Assembly (NCBI GenBank): GCA_903871875.1
Contig: CAIQIR010000057.1
Span: forward strand, 1 to 64,000
Reading direction: 5' to 3'
Origin: an uncultured Schlesneria sp.
GTDB taxonomy: Bacteria; Planctomycetota; Planctomycetia; Planctomycetales; Planctomycetaceae
Length of the DNA: 64,000 nucleotides
Every line of letters begins with the position of its first letter. The first letter of the stretch is position 1. The notes beneath the pieces were generated by a model, which was not told the origin of the DNA, made no database searches, and saw nothing but the letters and a program-made list of their open reading frames with translations. Below, piece by piece: positions 51,860-61,600 of the stretch. Made by a program: the position numbers and the translations under genes.

Positions 51860-53905
51860 GTGAAAACGTGGAGTCGTTTGTGGCTGCTGATCTGGCCGTA
51901 CCGGCGGAAGCTGGTACTGTCCGTGGCATTCGGCATTCTTGCCGCATCGCTATGGAGCCTGGAGCTGCTGCTGACGTTTCCCATCACCGTCATGTTCGGC
52001 GAATATCGTACGCTTTCCAACTATGTTCACCACGAAGTGGTCGAAACAACCAAAGCGATTGATTCACGAAACCAGGAACTCAAACAGTTAGAACTCAAAC
52101 TTCAGAACCTGCCCGAGAATGGTGAGCGGAAGCGGCAGAGTGAACGGGTCAGTGTTTTGGATGCGCTGCGGCGTCATCAAATTGAACTCGATGTCTACAC
52201 CTCAAAACTCTGGATGCTAAGTTGGGTGGAAGCTCGAATCATTCGCAACTTGCCGAGTGACGAATTCCGGCTATTCGCATCCCTTTTTACGCTGATTCTT
52301 GTGGTGACGCTGGCCAAAGGTGCCTTTGGCTATTGCCAGGATCTGTTGGCGGGAAGTGTCGCGGAGTCGGTCGTCATTGATCTGCGACAGGAACTCTTTC
52401 GCTGTGCACTCAAACTCGATCCGCAAACAATTGCCCGGGACGGCACACCCGTCTGGCTGACGGATTTAACTTACACGCTACAAAACCTGGCAAACGGCCT
52501 GACGGAACTCGGTGGTCGTGTGGTCCGTGAACCTCTGAAAGCCATTTCGTGTCTCGCGGCACTGTTCTATCTGAATTGGCAGCTGACGTTGGTGTTTGTG
52601 TTATTTATGCCGGTGCTGGGTGCCTTATTCCACTGGTTGGGTCAACGATTGAAACGCGCGGCCAATCGCGTGATCGACAGCATGGGGCGCCTGTACAAAG
52701 GTCTCGAAGAGACGTTCCACAATGCAAAAGCGGTGATCGTCTTCGACCAGGCCGGCCGACACCGCCGCAGTTTCCATCGGGAAAACAAGAATTTCTATCA
52801 ACAGGCCATGCGGCTCGTGCAAATTGACGCGTTAAGCGGTCCGATTTCCGAAATGCTGGGAATGCTCGCAGCAAGCGCCGTGTTATTACCCGCCGCGTTC
52901 CTCGTACTGCGAGAGACCACCACCATTTGGGGTATTCCTCTGGCCAGTTCACCGCCTCGATTTCCCGATTTGGCATTGTTCTATGTGCTGCTGGCAGGAG
53001 TCTTGGAACCACTCCGCAAATTCTCCAAATTTTACACCATTATCCGACAGTCGACAGCCGTTGCCGAACGGCTCTTTGCCCGAATGGACACGCCATCCCT
53101 GATCCCTGTTCCTGCGGCGGCGCAATTTCTGCCCGTCCTGAGCCAGAAGATTGAATTTCGGGATGTCCACTTCCACTATGCCAGCGTTGCCACCGATCGC
53201 GCGGACCGTGGCCCGGTCCTGGTCGGTCTCGATTTGACCATTCACGCGGGCGAAACCATTGCAGTGGTCGGGCCAAACGGTTCAGGCAAATCAACACTGG
53301 TCAACCTGTTACCGCGTTTTTATGACCCCAATCGCGGCGATGTTATGCTCGACGGAATCAACCTCAAGGACGTTCGTTTGCGCGACGTTCGTGAGCAGAT
53401 GACGCTCGTTTCTCAAGAGACACTTCTGTTTGACGACACGATTCAGGAGAACATTCGCTACGGCCGGCCGGATGCCAGCGATGCAGAAGTTCGCGAGGCA
53501 GCACGTCGCGCGCATGTGCTGTCATTCACCGATTCCATGCCACAGGGATTACTGACGACTGCGGGCGAGCAGGGTAAGCAGCTGTCCGGCGGCCAGCGGC
53601 AACGAATTGCGTTGGCACGCGCGATTCTACGCGACTCGCCAATTTTGATTTTGGACGAACCCACATCGGCCATCGACGCTCAAAGCGAACAACTGATTCA
53701 CGCGTCATTACGAGATTTCGCTCGCGGTCGTACCACAGTTCTTATCACGCATTGCCTGACCCCCGCCCTCCTGGAATTCTTGACTCGGATCGTGGTGTTG
53801 GATCGTGGACAAGTCGTCGCCACGGGTAAGCATGCGGATTTGCTGGCGGCATGCCCCGTCTACCAGCGACTTTGGGACGCTCAAACCCAGCGTGCCGCGG
53901 CGTGA
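51860..53905 (+). CDS. ABC transporter permease/ATPase fusion, MsbA-like exporter
   Basis: GTG 51860 gives 681 aa. The membrane domain occupies about 1-370 with six helices, and a long charged insertion (about 65-135, KAIDSRNQELKQLELKLQNL) separates the first two. The nucleotide-binding domain has Walker A VGPNGSGKSTLVNLLPRFYD near 470, Q-loop LVSQETLLFDD, signature LSGGQRQRIALARAIL near 575 and Walker B ILILDEPTSAID. This is a homodimeric half-transporter of the MsbA/lipid A or peptide exporter group. The insertion is larger than usual in MsbA, so the substrate is uncertain. Confidence 0.88.
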   Translation: MKTWSRLWLLIWPYRRKLVLSVAFGILAASLWSLELLLTFPITVMFGEYRTLSNYVHHEVVETTKAIDSRNQELKQLELKLQNLPENGERKRQSERVSVLDALRRHQIELDVYTSKLWMLSWVEARIIRNLPSDEFRLFASLFTLILVVTLAKGAFGYCQDLLAGSVAESVVIDLRQELFRCALKLDPQTIARDGTPVWLTDLTYTLQNLANGLTELGGRVVREPLKAISCLAALFYLNWQLTLVFVLFMPVLGALFHWLGQRLKRAANRVIDSMGRLYKGLEETFHNAKAVIVFDQAGRHRRSFHRENKNFYQQAMRLVQIDALSGPISEMLGMLAASAVLLPAAFLVLRETTTIWGIPLASSPPRFPDLALFYVLLAGVLEPLRKFSKFYTIIRQSTAVAERLFARMDTPSLIPVPAAAQFLPVLSQKIEFRDVHFHYASVATDRADRGPVLVGLDLTIHAGETIAVVGPNGSGKSTLVNLLPRFYDPNRGDVMLDGINLKDVRLRDVREQMTLVSQETLLFDDTIQENIRYGRPDASDAEVREAARRAHVLSFTDSMPQGLLTTAGEQGKQLSGGQRQRIALARAILRDSPILILDEPTSAIDAQSEQLIHASLRDFARGRTTVLITHCLTPALLEFLTRIVVLDRGQVVATGKHADLLAACPVYQRLWDAQTQRAAA

Positions 53906-53963
53906 TTCCTGCGCGGCATCTCACCTCTCGTTACTCAAATAGACGTGCTTGATCGGACAAATT

Positions 53964-55322
53964 GTGAAGGCGAAACGGTTGGACATTCAAGTCGGCCTGA
54001 TCATGGCTGCCACCGCTCTGGTGGCACTCGCCCTGATCCCGGGCGACAGTGTGCCCGAAATTCACGACGACGATCGCCTCTCCAATTTCGCTCTCGTCGA
54101 ACCGCGTCCCCGTGCGGATGACTGGCCCTGGTACCGTGGAACAGACAGGCGAAACGTTGCCGGCAAAGTTCGATTGCCCGCGCAATGGCCGGCCAGCAAT
54201 CACAATGGTTGGCAAGTCGCAGTCCCAGGTCGCGGACATGCCACCCCCATTCTTTGGGGTGACCAGGTCTTCCTGTTGACAGCCGACAGCGAAGTTCAAC
54301 GAATTTCGCTACGCTGCTACCAGCGCACGGACGGCCGGGAATTATGGTCCACTGAACTATTCCAGGGAGGCTTGCCGACCGTTCAGGACAAGAATCCGTA
54401 TGCCTCGTCGACACCCGCTTGCGACGGCCAATTCGTCTTTGCCGCTTCGGTGGCTCGCGGCCGGTTATGGGTGACATCAGTTGATCTGACCGGACGGATT
54501 GCCTGGCAGCGCGAAGCAGGTCCGTACACCTCCAAAGGTGACTACATCTCGTCTCCCGCGCTCTTCAAATCGCTCGTCGTCGTGGTGGCCGATCAAAAGA
54601 ACGACAGCTATCTCACCGCGTTTCACCGTCAGACGGGTCACATCGTCTGGCGAATCAAACGCCCTGATGGAGCGAGCTGTGGATCACCTGTGGTGGCCAC
54701 GATTTCCGGCCGACCTCAATTGATCGTCGCCGGCAAGGGAACCATCTCCAGCTATCACCCCGGCACAGGGGAAACTTACTGGACGTTTCGCTGGTCGGCA
54801 GATCGCGTCGCGAACACCGTCGCCTTTGACGAAGAACATGTCTATGCAACCAGCCGACAACCGCAAGCGGAAGTGGTGTGCATCAAGGCCAACGGGTTAG
54901 GCGATGTCACCGATTCACATCTCGTCTGGCGGCAACCGAAAATCGGGGGCGAATTTCCCTCGCCCATCCTCCATGCGGGTCTATTGTACGTACTGTCTGA
55001 CGACGGACTGCTTCGATGCCTGGAAGCGGCGACAGGCAAAATCGAATGGCGTCGACGACTCGCCGGCACATTCTCGTCATCACCCTTGATCGGTGGAGAT
55101 TATCTGATTTGCTGCAATGAGACGGGAATCGCCTACATCCTGCAAACAGGTACTTCCAACACGATCGTCGCCGAAAACACACTTCCCGACGGAATCATGG
55201 CGCCACCGGTCGTCGCCGGCGATGCCCTCTTGATCCGATCATCGAGCCATTTGTACCGGATTGTTCCACCAACGACGGATCCCATCGTCGAAAAGCCTGA
55301 TCGCATCAAACGTCGTCTCTGA
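53964..55322 (+). CDS. PQQ-type beta-propeller protein (BamB-like)
   Basis: GTG 53964, with GGA about 8 bp upstream, gives 452 aa; TTG 53949 is an alternative. A membrane or signal segment lies at about 8-25 (VGLIMAATALVALALIPG). PQQ-like blades follow, with the repeated Trp-docking pattern: DDWPWYRGTDRRNVAGK, DGRELWSTELFQGG, LTGRIAWQREAGPYT, TGHIVWRIKRPDGA and TGKIEWRRRLAGTF. Related proteins scaffold outer-membrane assembly (BamB) or have no known role in planctomycetes. PQQ-binding residues are not evident, so it is probably not a dehydrogenase. It follows the ABC transporter on the same strand. Confidence 0.78.
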   Translation: MKAKRLDIQVGLIMAATALVALALIPGDSVPEIHDDDRLSNFALVEPRPRADDWPWYRGTDRRNVAGKVRLPAQWPASNHNGWQVAVPGRGHATPILWGDQVFLLTADSEVQRISLRCYQRTDGRELWSTELFQGGLPTVQDKNPYASSTPACDGQFVFAASVARGRLWVTSVDLTGRIAWQREAGPYTSKGDYISSPALFKSLVVVVADQKNDSYLTAFHRQTGHIVWRIKRPDGASCGSPVVATISGRPQLIVAGKGTISSYHPGTGETYWTFRWSADRVANTVAFDEEHVYATSRQPQAEVVCIKANGLGDVTDSHLVWRQPKIGGEFPSPILHAGLLYVLSDDGLLRCLEAATGKIEWRRRLAGTFSSSPLIGGDYLICCNETGIAYILQTGTSNTIVAENTLPDGIMAPPVVAGDALLIRSSSHLYRIVPPTTDPIVEKPDRIKRRL

Positions 55323-55493
55323 TGCCGGTGGAACGAAGAGGGGGCTGGCCCGGTATGATTTCATGATGCATGGTCGAACGACTATCATCACGATCGACGT
55401 CGTCCGTGCGCTCAAGATCATCTGAATTGTTGCGGCCCGACAGGATCGCCGATCAGATCACGTTCTGGCTGCCAGTGGAAATTCGAGTTCTCC

Positions 55494-56084
55494 ATGATTG
55501 TTGAAGGTATTGTCACCACGCTGAACTTGAGCGGCGAATTAAACATCGCGCCCATGGGACCGATGGTCGATGATTCGATGACGCAGCTGCTGCTGCGACC
55601 GTTTCGATCGTCAACAACATACCAGAACCTCAAGGCACGCCCCTGTGGTGTCTTTCATGTCATCGACGATGTGCTACTGATCGCCCAGGCCGCTTTGGAC
55701 CGGCTCGAATCCGTTCCGCCGACCCTGGCCGCCGAACGGATTGACGGACAAGTGCTGACAGACTGTTGCCGCTGGTACGAATTTGAAATCGTCCGCTTTG
55801 ACGACGCGACCGAACGGACATCATTGACGGCCCAGGTTGTCCACACGGGCCGACGACGGGACATGGCGGGGTTCAATCGGGCCAAGCATGCCGTACTGGA
55901 AGCCACAATTTTGGCCACTCGGCTGCATCTGATTCCGGAATCCGAGGTGCGGCAGCAATTGGTCGCACTGGCAGTTCCCGTCGAAAAAACCGCTGGCCTA
56001 CGCGAACGCGCGGCATTCGATCTGGTGACAACGTACGTGGACGAATGGTATCAACGGGCACAGACCACTCGCGCGGATCAATAA
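55494..56084 (+). CDS. DUF447 family protein, probable FMN-binding, C1-pathway associated
   Basis: The 196-aa protein from ATG 55494 begins MIVEGIVTTLNLSGELNIAP, typical of DUF447, a split-barrel flavin-binding-like fold. RPFRSSTTYQNLKARPCGVF and the C-terminal helical region RRRDMAGFNRAKHAVLEATI are also characteristic. The family is found mainly in methanogens, methylotrophs and planctomycetes, typically alongside tetrahydromethanopterin genes, and has no proven enzyme activity. The occurrence of an mfnB-like gene 13 kb away in this window strengthens the C1 link. No other H4MPT gene is adjacent. Confidence 0.75.
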   Translation: MIVEGIVTTLNLSGELNIAPMGPMVDDSMTQLLLRPFRSSTTYQNLKARPCGVFHVIDDVLLIAQAALDRLESVPPTLAAERIDGQVLTDCCRWYEFEIVRFDDATERTSLTAQVVHTGRRRDMAGFNRAKHAVLEATILATRLHLIPESEVRQQLVALAVPVEKTAGLRERAAFDLVTTYVDEWYQRAQTTRADQ

Positions 56085-56313
56085 GAGTATTCCGGCTGCG
56101 TGAGTCGCTCGGCGTAAAACATTAATCAATCCGATCGTCGCTGATCAACCGAATTACCCTCCCAAAACAAGAAACGTCGGCTCTGCCGTTTTTTGGAGAT
56201 GACGTTTCTCCCGTCGTTTTGTTACCGTAACGTAAGTTATTTTGGCTGATACATTTCTGTTGTCTCTGAATCCCGTTTGACGCAAGGCAGCGTCTATTTT
56301 CGATGGTCGAAAC

Positions 56314-57831
56314 ATGAACCAAGCCGCGTTGCTGCATGGTGATCACGAGTTCACGTCCCTCGTTCAAGCGTTAATCGACCACACATCGTCGGTGATTTAC
56401 GTCAAAGATACCGATTTCCGGTATCTGCTGATCAATCGACAGTTCGAACAACTGTTTCATTTAAGTCAGGGTGAAATCCTTGGCCACACGGACTTTGACT
56501 TGTTTCCCCTGAAATTGGCTGAGGGATTCCGGGCGAATGATCTTCACGTCCTGAAATCGGGCGAGGCATTGCAGTGCGAAGAAATTGCCCCGCAAGACGA
56601 CGGCAATCACGGCTATCTTTCGGTCAAGTTTCCACTGCGTAATGCTCAAGGCACCATCTATGCTATCGCAGGAATCTCGACGGATATCTCCGATCGCATC
56701 CGAGCTCAACACGAGATCGCAGCACTCCAGTATCATCAGCAGCTGATCCTCGATTCGGTCGGCGATGGCATTTGCGGACTGGACGCAACCGGCAGAGTCG
56801 TCTTCTTGAATCCTGCCGCGGAAAGAATGTTGCAATGGACCACGGCCGACCTTCAGGGGAATTGCCATTCGCGAATTGTGGTGAAGAAGCCGGCCCATCT
56901 GCCGCTGGACGGCAGCGTCGAGCATGATGCCGTGATGGCCGTCCTTGCCGGTCAATCGGCGACAACCGTCCAAGGCGCATTGTTTCGCCGTCGCGATGGA
57001 TCCCACTTGTCGGTCGAATTTACCGTGGCCCCGATCCACCTGGGACCAACCACCGTCGGAGCTGTCGTCGCGTTTCGAGATACCACCGACCGGTTAAAAC
57101 ATGTCGAGATTGAACAAGAGATTCAAACGGCCCGTCGGATTCAGATTTCGCTGAATCCCAAACAGGTACCGACAGTTCCGGGATACGATTTCGCGGCGAT
57201 CTCGGTGCCGTGCTCCAAGGCCTGCGGCGACTACTATGACTTCATTCCGTGGGGGAAAAATCGACTGGGAATTGCCGTCGGCGATGTCAGCGGTCACGGC
57301 CTCGGCGCGGCATTGGAGATGGTCGAAACGCGAGCCATCCTGCGCACCACGATGTTAAGTGAAAGCGATCCAGTCCAATGTTTGATCCGGTTGAATGACA
57401 TTTTGACGGACGACTTGCCCGACGACATGTTCGTGACGCTGTTTCTGGCGAATCTGAATACACTCGATCGAACACTGACGTATGCGGCAGCGGGGCACGA
57501 GGGAATCTTGCTTTCCGCCACCGGTGAAATACGCCGGCTGGAGAGCACCGGAACCGTATTGGGATGGACTCACGCAACATCCTTCGCCAGCGGTGGGACG
57601 CTGCCGTTAAATTCGGGCGATCTCGTCCTGCTCGCCACCGACGGTATCACAGAAACAGTATCCCCCGCGCGTCACTTGTTCGGCCGAGATCGAATAATCG
57701 ATTTGCTACGACGGTATCGATCACATCCTGCCAGCGACATTCTGGGCGCGATTCGAACCGCGATCGATCTCTTTCGCGAACAAGAACCGCAACGCGACGA
57801 CGTCACGGCGGTAGTCATCAAAGTCCTTTGA
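56314..57831 (+). CDS. PAS-PAS-PP2C (RsbU/SpoIIE-type) serine phosphatase
   Basis: ATG 56314 gives 505 aa. PAS 1 (about 20-130) contains SSVIYVKDTDFRYLLINRQF and the PAC end AIAGISTDISDRIRAQHEIA; PAS 2 (about 140-260) contains SVGDGICGLDATGRVVFLNP and VAFRDTTDRLKHVEIE. The PP2C-like SpoIIE domain follows (about 285-505): SVPCSKACGDYYDFIPWGKN, AVGDVSGHGLGAALEMVETR with the metal-binding Asp, AAGHEGILLSATGEIR and LVLLATDGITETVSP. Such enzymes dephosphorylate anti-anti-sigma proteins in response to a PAS signal. No target gene is adjacent. It is cytoplasmic, as no membrane segment is seen. Confidence 0.92.
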   Translation: MNQAALLHGDHEFTSLVQALIDHTSSVIYVKDTDFRYLLINRQFEQLFHLSQGEILGHTDFDLFPLKLAEGFRANDLHVLKSGEALQCEEIAPQDDGNHGYLSVKFPLRNAQGTIYAIAGISTDISDRIRAQHEIAALQYHQQLILDSVGDGICGLDATGRVVFLNPAAERMLQWTTADLQGNCHSRIVVKKPAHLPLDGSVEHDAVMAVLAGQSATTVQGALFRRRDGSHLSVEFTVAPIHLGPTTVGAVVAFRDTTDRLKHVEIEQEIQTARRIQISLNPKQVPTVPGYDFAAISVPCSKACGDYYDFIPWGKNRLGIAVGDVSGHGLGAALEMVETRAILRTTMLSESDPVQCLIRLNDILTDDLPDDMFVTLFLANLNTLDRTLTYAAAGHEGILLSATGEIRRLESTGTVLGWTHATSFASGGTLPLNSGDLVLLATDGITETVSPARHLFGRDRIIDLLRRYRSHPASDILGAIRTAIDLFREQEPQRDDVTAVVIKVL

Positions 57832-58067
57832 CCGGTACCGAGGAATCGGCCAAGGTGTTATGCTCCGCATTCCGCGCGGGTCAATCACAACCTCATCGGG
57901 ATTGACGCTGGCGATTGCCGACAAATGACGCCCGCCCCCTTGTTCGAACCATCGCGGGAATTGAAAATCATGAACCAATCGAAAAAATGAACCGTAGGAA
58001 CGAAAAGACCTTCTGACGATTTGTTGAATCAAGGCGGCGACATCATCACCCTCTTTTGAACGGCACA

Positions 58068-61000
58068 ATGGCTTACCTCAGACTTCAACGAATCGATGGA
58101 ACGTCGGAAACATGCGAATTGACGCGGTCGCAAACGTTAAGCATCGGCCGACAGTCGTTCAATGATATTTGCGTCCCCGAGAACGATGTCCATCCTTTAC
58201 ACTGCCGGATCGGTTGGAACAAAAGAAGCTACGAAATCACCGCCGCCACGTCGGAAGGAGTGGAAGTCAATTCCACCACCGTGGCTCAAGTCAATCTCAA
58301 GCAGGGCGACGTGATTCGAGTCGGTAGTCTCGATCTGACCTTCGAAGAAGATGTCGCGTTGGCAAAAGAAGACCCTCCCGCCGTCGCGCCGCCGCTGCCA
58401 CGGATTCGAAAGCCGCGAACCCCGGTCGAACCCCTGGAAAAGCCGGTGGAAAAGCCGGTGGAAAAGCCCGTCGAAGAAATGTCCGTCTTTGACGGCAAAG
58501 TTCTGACGGAATCCCAAGCGATGATCGAATCGCTGTTCAACGACGACGACGACAATGAAGACACCACCCCCTCACGAGGTTCGCGGGACAGCAAGCGATC
58601 ACCCGCAGCGGGTGGTCCGGGACCGCGACAAGTCCGGCCGGGTGAGCAGGAAATTCTGAAGTCGCCCCTGGTACTGGGATTGTCCGCAGCCGGCCTGATA
58701 CTGCTGCTGATTACTGGCATCTTCTGGTTCTTGATGACTCGCGAACAATCGAATCGGTTGTACGATCGAGCAGTCGCGGAAACGAACAGCGGACAGTACG
58801 TACAATCCGTCGCCTCATTCGAGCAGTTCATCCAGCAATATCCCAGTCACGCGATGCGCCGACCGGCCAATCGCGGCTTGGCAAAAGCCCTGGTCCTCAA
58901 AGAAATTGCCGGGTCCACACCGACCTGGAAGCGAGGTCTCGAACGGCTGAACGACTTGATCAAGGCCCATCGCAACGATTCCGACTTTTCCGACCTGCAT
59001 TCCGTCCTGTTTCAACTGGCCGAACAGATCTCGCTGGGCGCAGCCAAGTCCGCGGAAACAGCTCGCGATCCCGAACTGCTGGCCATCTCAAAAGACGCAC
59101 AGACGTTGCTCGAACGGTACGCCGATCCGTCGACACCGCCCACAGCCACGGTCGGCCGCATTACCGAACAACGAGCCAAAGCCGATCGGGCGATTGAAAA
59201 GCAAAAAACGTTCGACCTCGCCATGACGACCGTGGACGATGCCATCGCCAACCGCAAACCGATGGAATCGCTTTCGGAACGCGAGCGGCTGGTGAAGCGA
59301 TTCCCCGAATTCGTCAATTCCAAACGAGTCCGAGAGGCACTACAGAAATCGCTGGATCTGGAACGTTCGGTCGTTGCCGTTGATGATACCGAACGTCCCG
59401 CACAAACGGCCGACGAGAAACCGCCTGCGAACGCCCCCATCCTGGGCCTGTTACACGCCCGGTCGCGGACCGACGAAGCTTCGCAAGGGCGACTGGTCTT
59501 CGCCCTGGATAAGGATTCGTGTTATGCCATCGATACAGTCACGGGTGAATTGGCCTGGCGACGCGTGATTGGATTTCATTCTCCGTTCTTTCCGGTCAAC
59601 GTCACGGGCGTCCAGTCGCTTGTCTTACTGTTTGATTCTCGGCAGAAAGCAATGCTCGCCTGTCAGTCGGCGACCGGAAAGCTCGTTTGGATTCAACCCC
59701 TGAATGCCCAAGCCATCGGCACGCCGCTGGTACACGAAGGTCAAATCTACCAGCCACTGGAAGACCGTTCGCTGGTTCGCATCGACGTCGACACGGGCCG
59801 CCTTTCCGCAAAAGTGCAGTTCTCGCAAAACCTCGCCACAGCCCCCGTCCTTTCGCGTGATGAGAACTATCTGTTGGTTCCCGGTGAAATGGCGATGATC
59901 TATTCGCTGTCGCTGCACTCAACCGCAACGCAGCCGGCGATGTCCGCGGTCGCGACGACGTTCACCGACCATGCAGCCGGCTCAGTCTCCGCGCCACCTC
60001 TCTCGATGGGTCGATTGATGCTCGTCTGTGAAAACGATCTTGCGGACAGTGCCCGACTGCGGTTGTGGGACGCCAGCAATCCCACCGAATCGCTGGTCGA
60101 ACTGGCGTCGGCCCGAACGACCGGACAGGTGCGCGATACGCCCGTCCTGCGTGGCAATCAATTGGTCGTCCCTTCGGCCGGGGAACAATTCTCCGCCTTT
60201 GCCGTCACTGACGAAGCGGGCCACGCCGGGATCGCCCCGATCGGACAATACCGTGCCGAACAGGCACGCACGAAAGATCTGCCGACGTCTCCCTTGTTTA
60301 TCACCCTGGGATCGGATGGACAGTTCTGGTCGGCCGGGACCGCGTTCCGCCGCTTTGAAATCATCAGCGACAGCATCCGGATGGATTCGAATTCGAGTGC
60401 ACCGGGCATCGCCTCACAGCCGCTGCAACTGGTCGGAGACTATTTCTACGTGGGCCGCAAATCACGCTTCAGCGATGCGGTGACCTTTTCGGCCATCGAT
60501 CGCGAGAAATTGATCAACCCCTGGCGCTGCGTGGTGGGTGATGCTCCGCTCGAAATGCTGCCCACGCGAGATGACGGTCTGTTCTGGGTCGGCGAGAGCG
60601 GTTCATTGTACTCACTGGGGAAAAACCGTCTGGCACAGGGCGGAGTCGACATCAAAGCGGGGACCGACCTCGAGCTTCCTCCGAATGTGGCGAATCCTAT
60701 TCGCGCGACAGCCCTTCACGATCAACGAATGGTCGTCGCCGCTGGCGGTGATTCTACCGTACTATTTCTGCTGAATTCCGCCGGCCAGGTCGCGAACAAA
60801 TATCCGCTAAGCGAGTTACCCCAAGCCGATCCCGTGTTATTGGACGAAGGCCTTGTCTTACCTTTGGCTGGCCGGTTGAAGCTGCTGGCACTGTCGCCAG
60901 GCCGCAAAGGTGCCCAAGACTGGATCGCACCAGTGGGCGACATCCCCGAACATCACTGGACACATCTGGTCCGCATCGACGGACGAGAACTGATTGCCTG

Positions 61001-61532
61001 TGACGTCAGTGGCCGATTGACTCGGGTGCAATTTCGCCAGGGAGATGTGCCGCACCTGGCCGAAGTCGCCAAGCTTCAGCTCGATCAATCGATCGACGTT
61101 CGCCCGGTCCTGCGCGATGAATTTCTGTACGTGGCGGATGCCGGTGGAACGTGCCGGCAATTGAACATCCATTCGTTTGACGCCGACGGCCAGACGTCGC
61201 TGCCCCAACCGATCAGACAATTGTGGACGGCCGGAACGAACATCATTGCGCAGGCGGGTGACGGAAAACTGCACTGCCTGGGCGAGGGCAAAACGTTGCC
61301 GGAAAAATGGTCGTTCGAGCTAAATCACCTCGAACCCACCGGCCCCTTGATCATCAAGGGTGAGACCCTGTGGCTGGCCTGCCGAAACGGAACGATTCTG
61401 GTGTTGAACCCCTCGTCCGGCGAGGAAATCCGGCGCGTCGAATTGCCGCAATCGCTGTCGCTGGGGCTACGACAGCTCAAAGAGCTGCTGGTGGCCGTCG
61501 CCGTGGACGGAACCCTTTATCGACTGGAATAA
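58068..61532 (+). CDS. FHA domain, membrane helix and large propeller protein
   Basis: ATG 58068 gives 1,154 aa; TTG 58056 is possible. An FHA domain (about 15-80) reads TLSIGRQSFNDICVPENDVH, with the Ser/Arg/His pattern that binds phosphothreonine. A Pro/Lys-rich linker repeats EKPVEKPVEK. One membrane helix lies at about 199-225 (LGLSAAGLILLLITGIFWFL). TPR-like helices follow (YDRAVAETNSGQYVQSVASF), then a PQQ/quinoprotein-like propeller from about 455 (CYAIDTVTGELAWRRVIG, ATGKLVWIQPLNAQAIG, LWLACRNGTILVLNPSSG). The cytoplasmic FHA could dock a phosphorylated kinase such as those in this window, and the propeller faces outward. Function is unknown. Confidence 0.83.
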   Translation: MAYLRLQRIDGTSETCELTRSQTLSIGRQSFNDICVPENDVHPLHCRIGWNKRSYEITAATSEGVEVNSTTVAQVNLKQGDVIRVGSLDLTFEEDVALAKEDPPAVAPPLPRIRKPRTPVEPLEKPVEKPVEKPVEEMSVFDGKVLTESQAMIESLFNDDDDNEDTTPSRGSRDSKRSPAAGGPGPRQVRPGEQEILKSPLVLGLSAAGLILLLITGIFWFLMTREQSNRLYDRAVAETNSGQYVQSVASFEQFIQQYPSHAMRRPANRGLAKALVLKEIAGSTPTWKRGLERLNDLIKAHRNDSDFSDLHSVLFQLAEQISLGAAKSAETARDPELLAISKDAQTLLERYADPSTPPTATVGRITEQRAKADRAIEKQKTFDLAMTTVDDAIANRKPMESLSERERLVKRFPEFVNSKRVREALQKSLDLERSVVAVDDTERPAQTADEKPPANAPILGLLHARSRTDEASQGRLVFALDKDSCYAIDTVTGELAWRRVIGFHSPFFPVNVTGVQSLVLLFDSRQKAMLACQSATGKLVWIQPLNAQAIGTPLVHEGQIYQPLEDRSLVRIDVDTGRLSAKVQFSQNLATAPVLSRDENYLLVPGEMAMIYSLSLHSTATQPAMSAVATTFTDHAAGSVSAPPLSMGRLMLVCENDLADSARLRLWDASNPTESLVELASARTTGQVRDTPVLRGNQLVVPSAGEQFSAFAVTDEAGHAGIAPIGQYRAEQARTKDLPTSPLFITLGSDGQFWSAGTAFRRFEIISDSIRMDSNSSAPGIASQPLQLVGDYFYVGRKSRFSDAVTFSAIDREKLINPWRCVVGDAPLEMLPTRDDGLFWVGESGSLYSLGKNRLAQGGVDIKAGTDLELPPNVANPIRATALHDQRMVVAAGGDSTVLFLLNSAGQVANKYPLSELPQADPVLLDEGLVLPLAGRLKLLALSPGRKGAQDWIAPVGDIPEHHWTHLVRIDGRELIACDVSGRLTRVQFRQGDVPHLAEVAKLQLDQSIDVRPVLRDEFLYVADAGGTCRQLNIHSFDADGQTSLPQPIRQLWTAGTNIIAQAGDGKLHCLGEGKTLPEKWSFELNHLEPTGPLIIKGETLWLACRNGTILVLNPSSGEEIRRVELPQSLSLGLRQLKELLVAVAVDGTLYRLE

Positions 61533-61600
61533 GCGCAGGAGTCCGCGGCAACCTGGAACAGCGCCGCATCAACCCTGGGCCACAGCCCGCCCCAACAATC

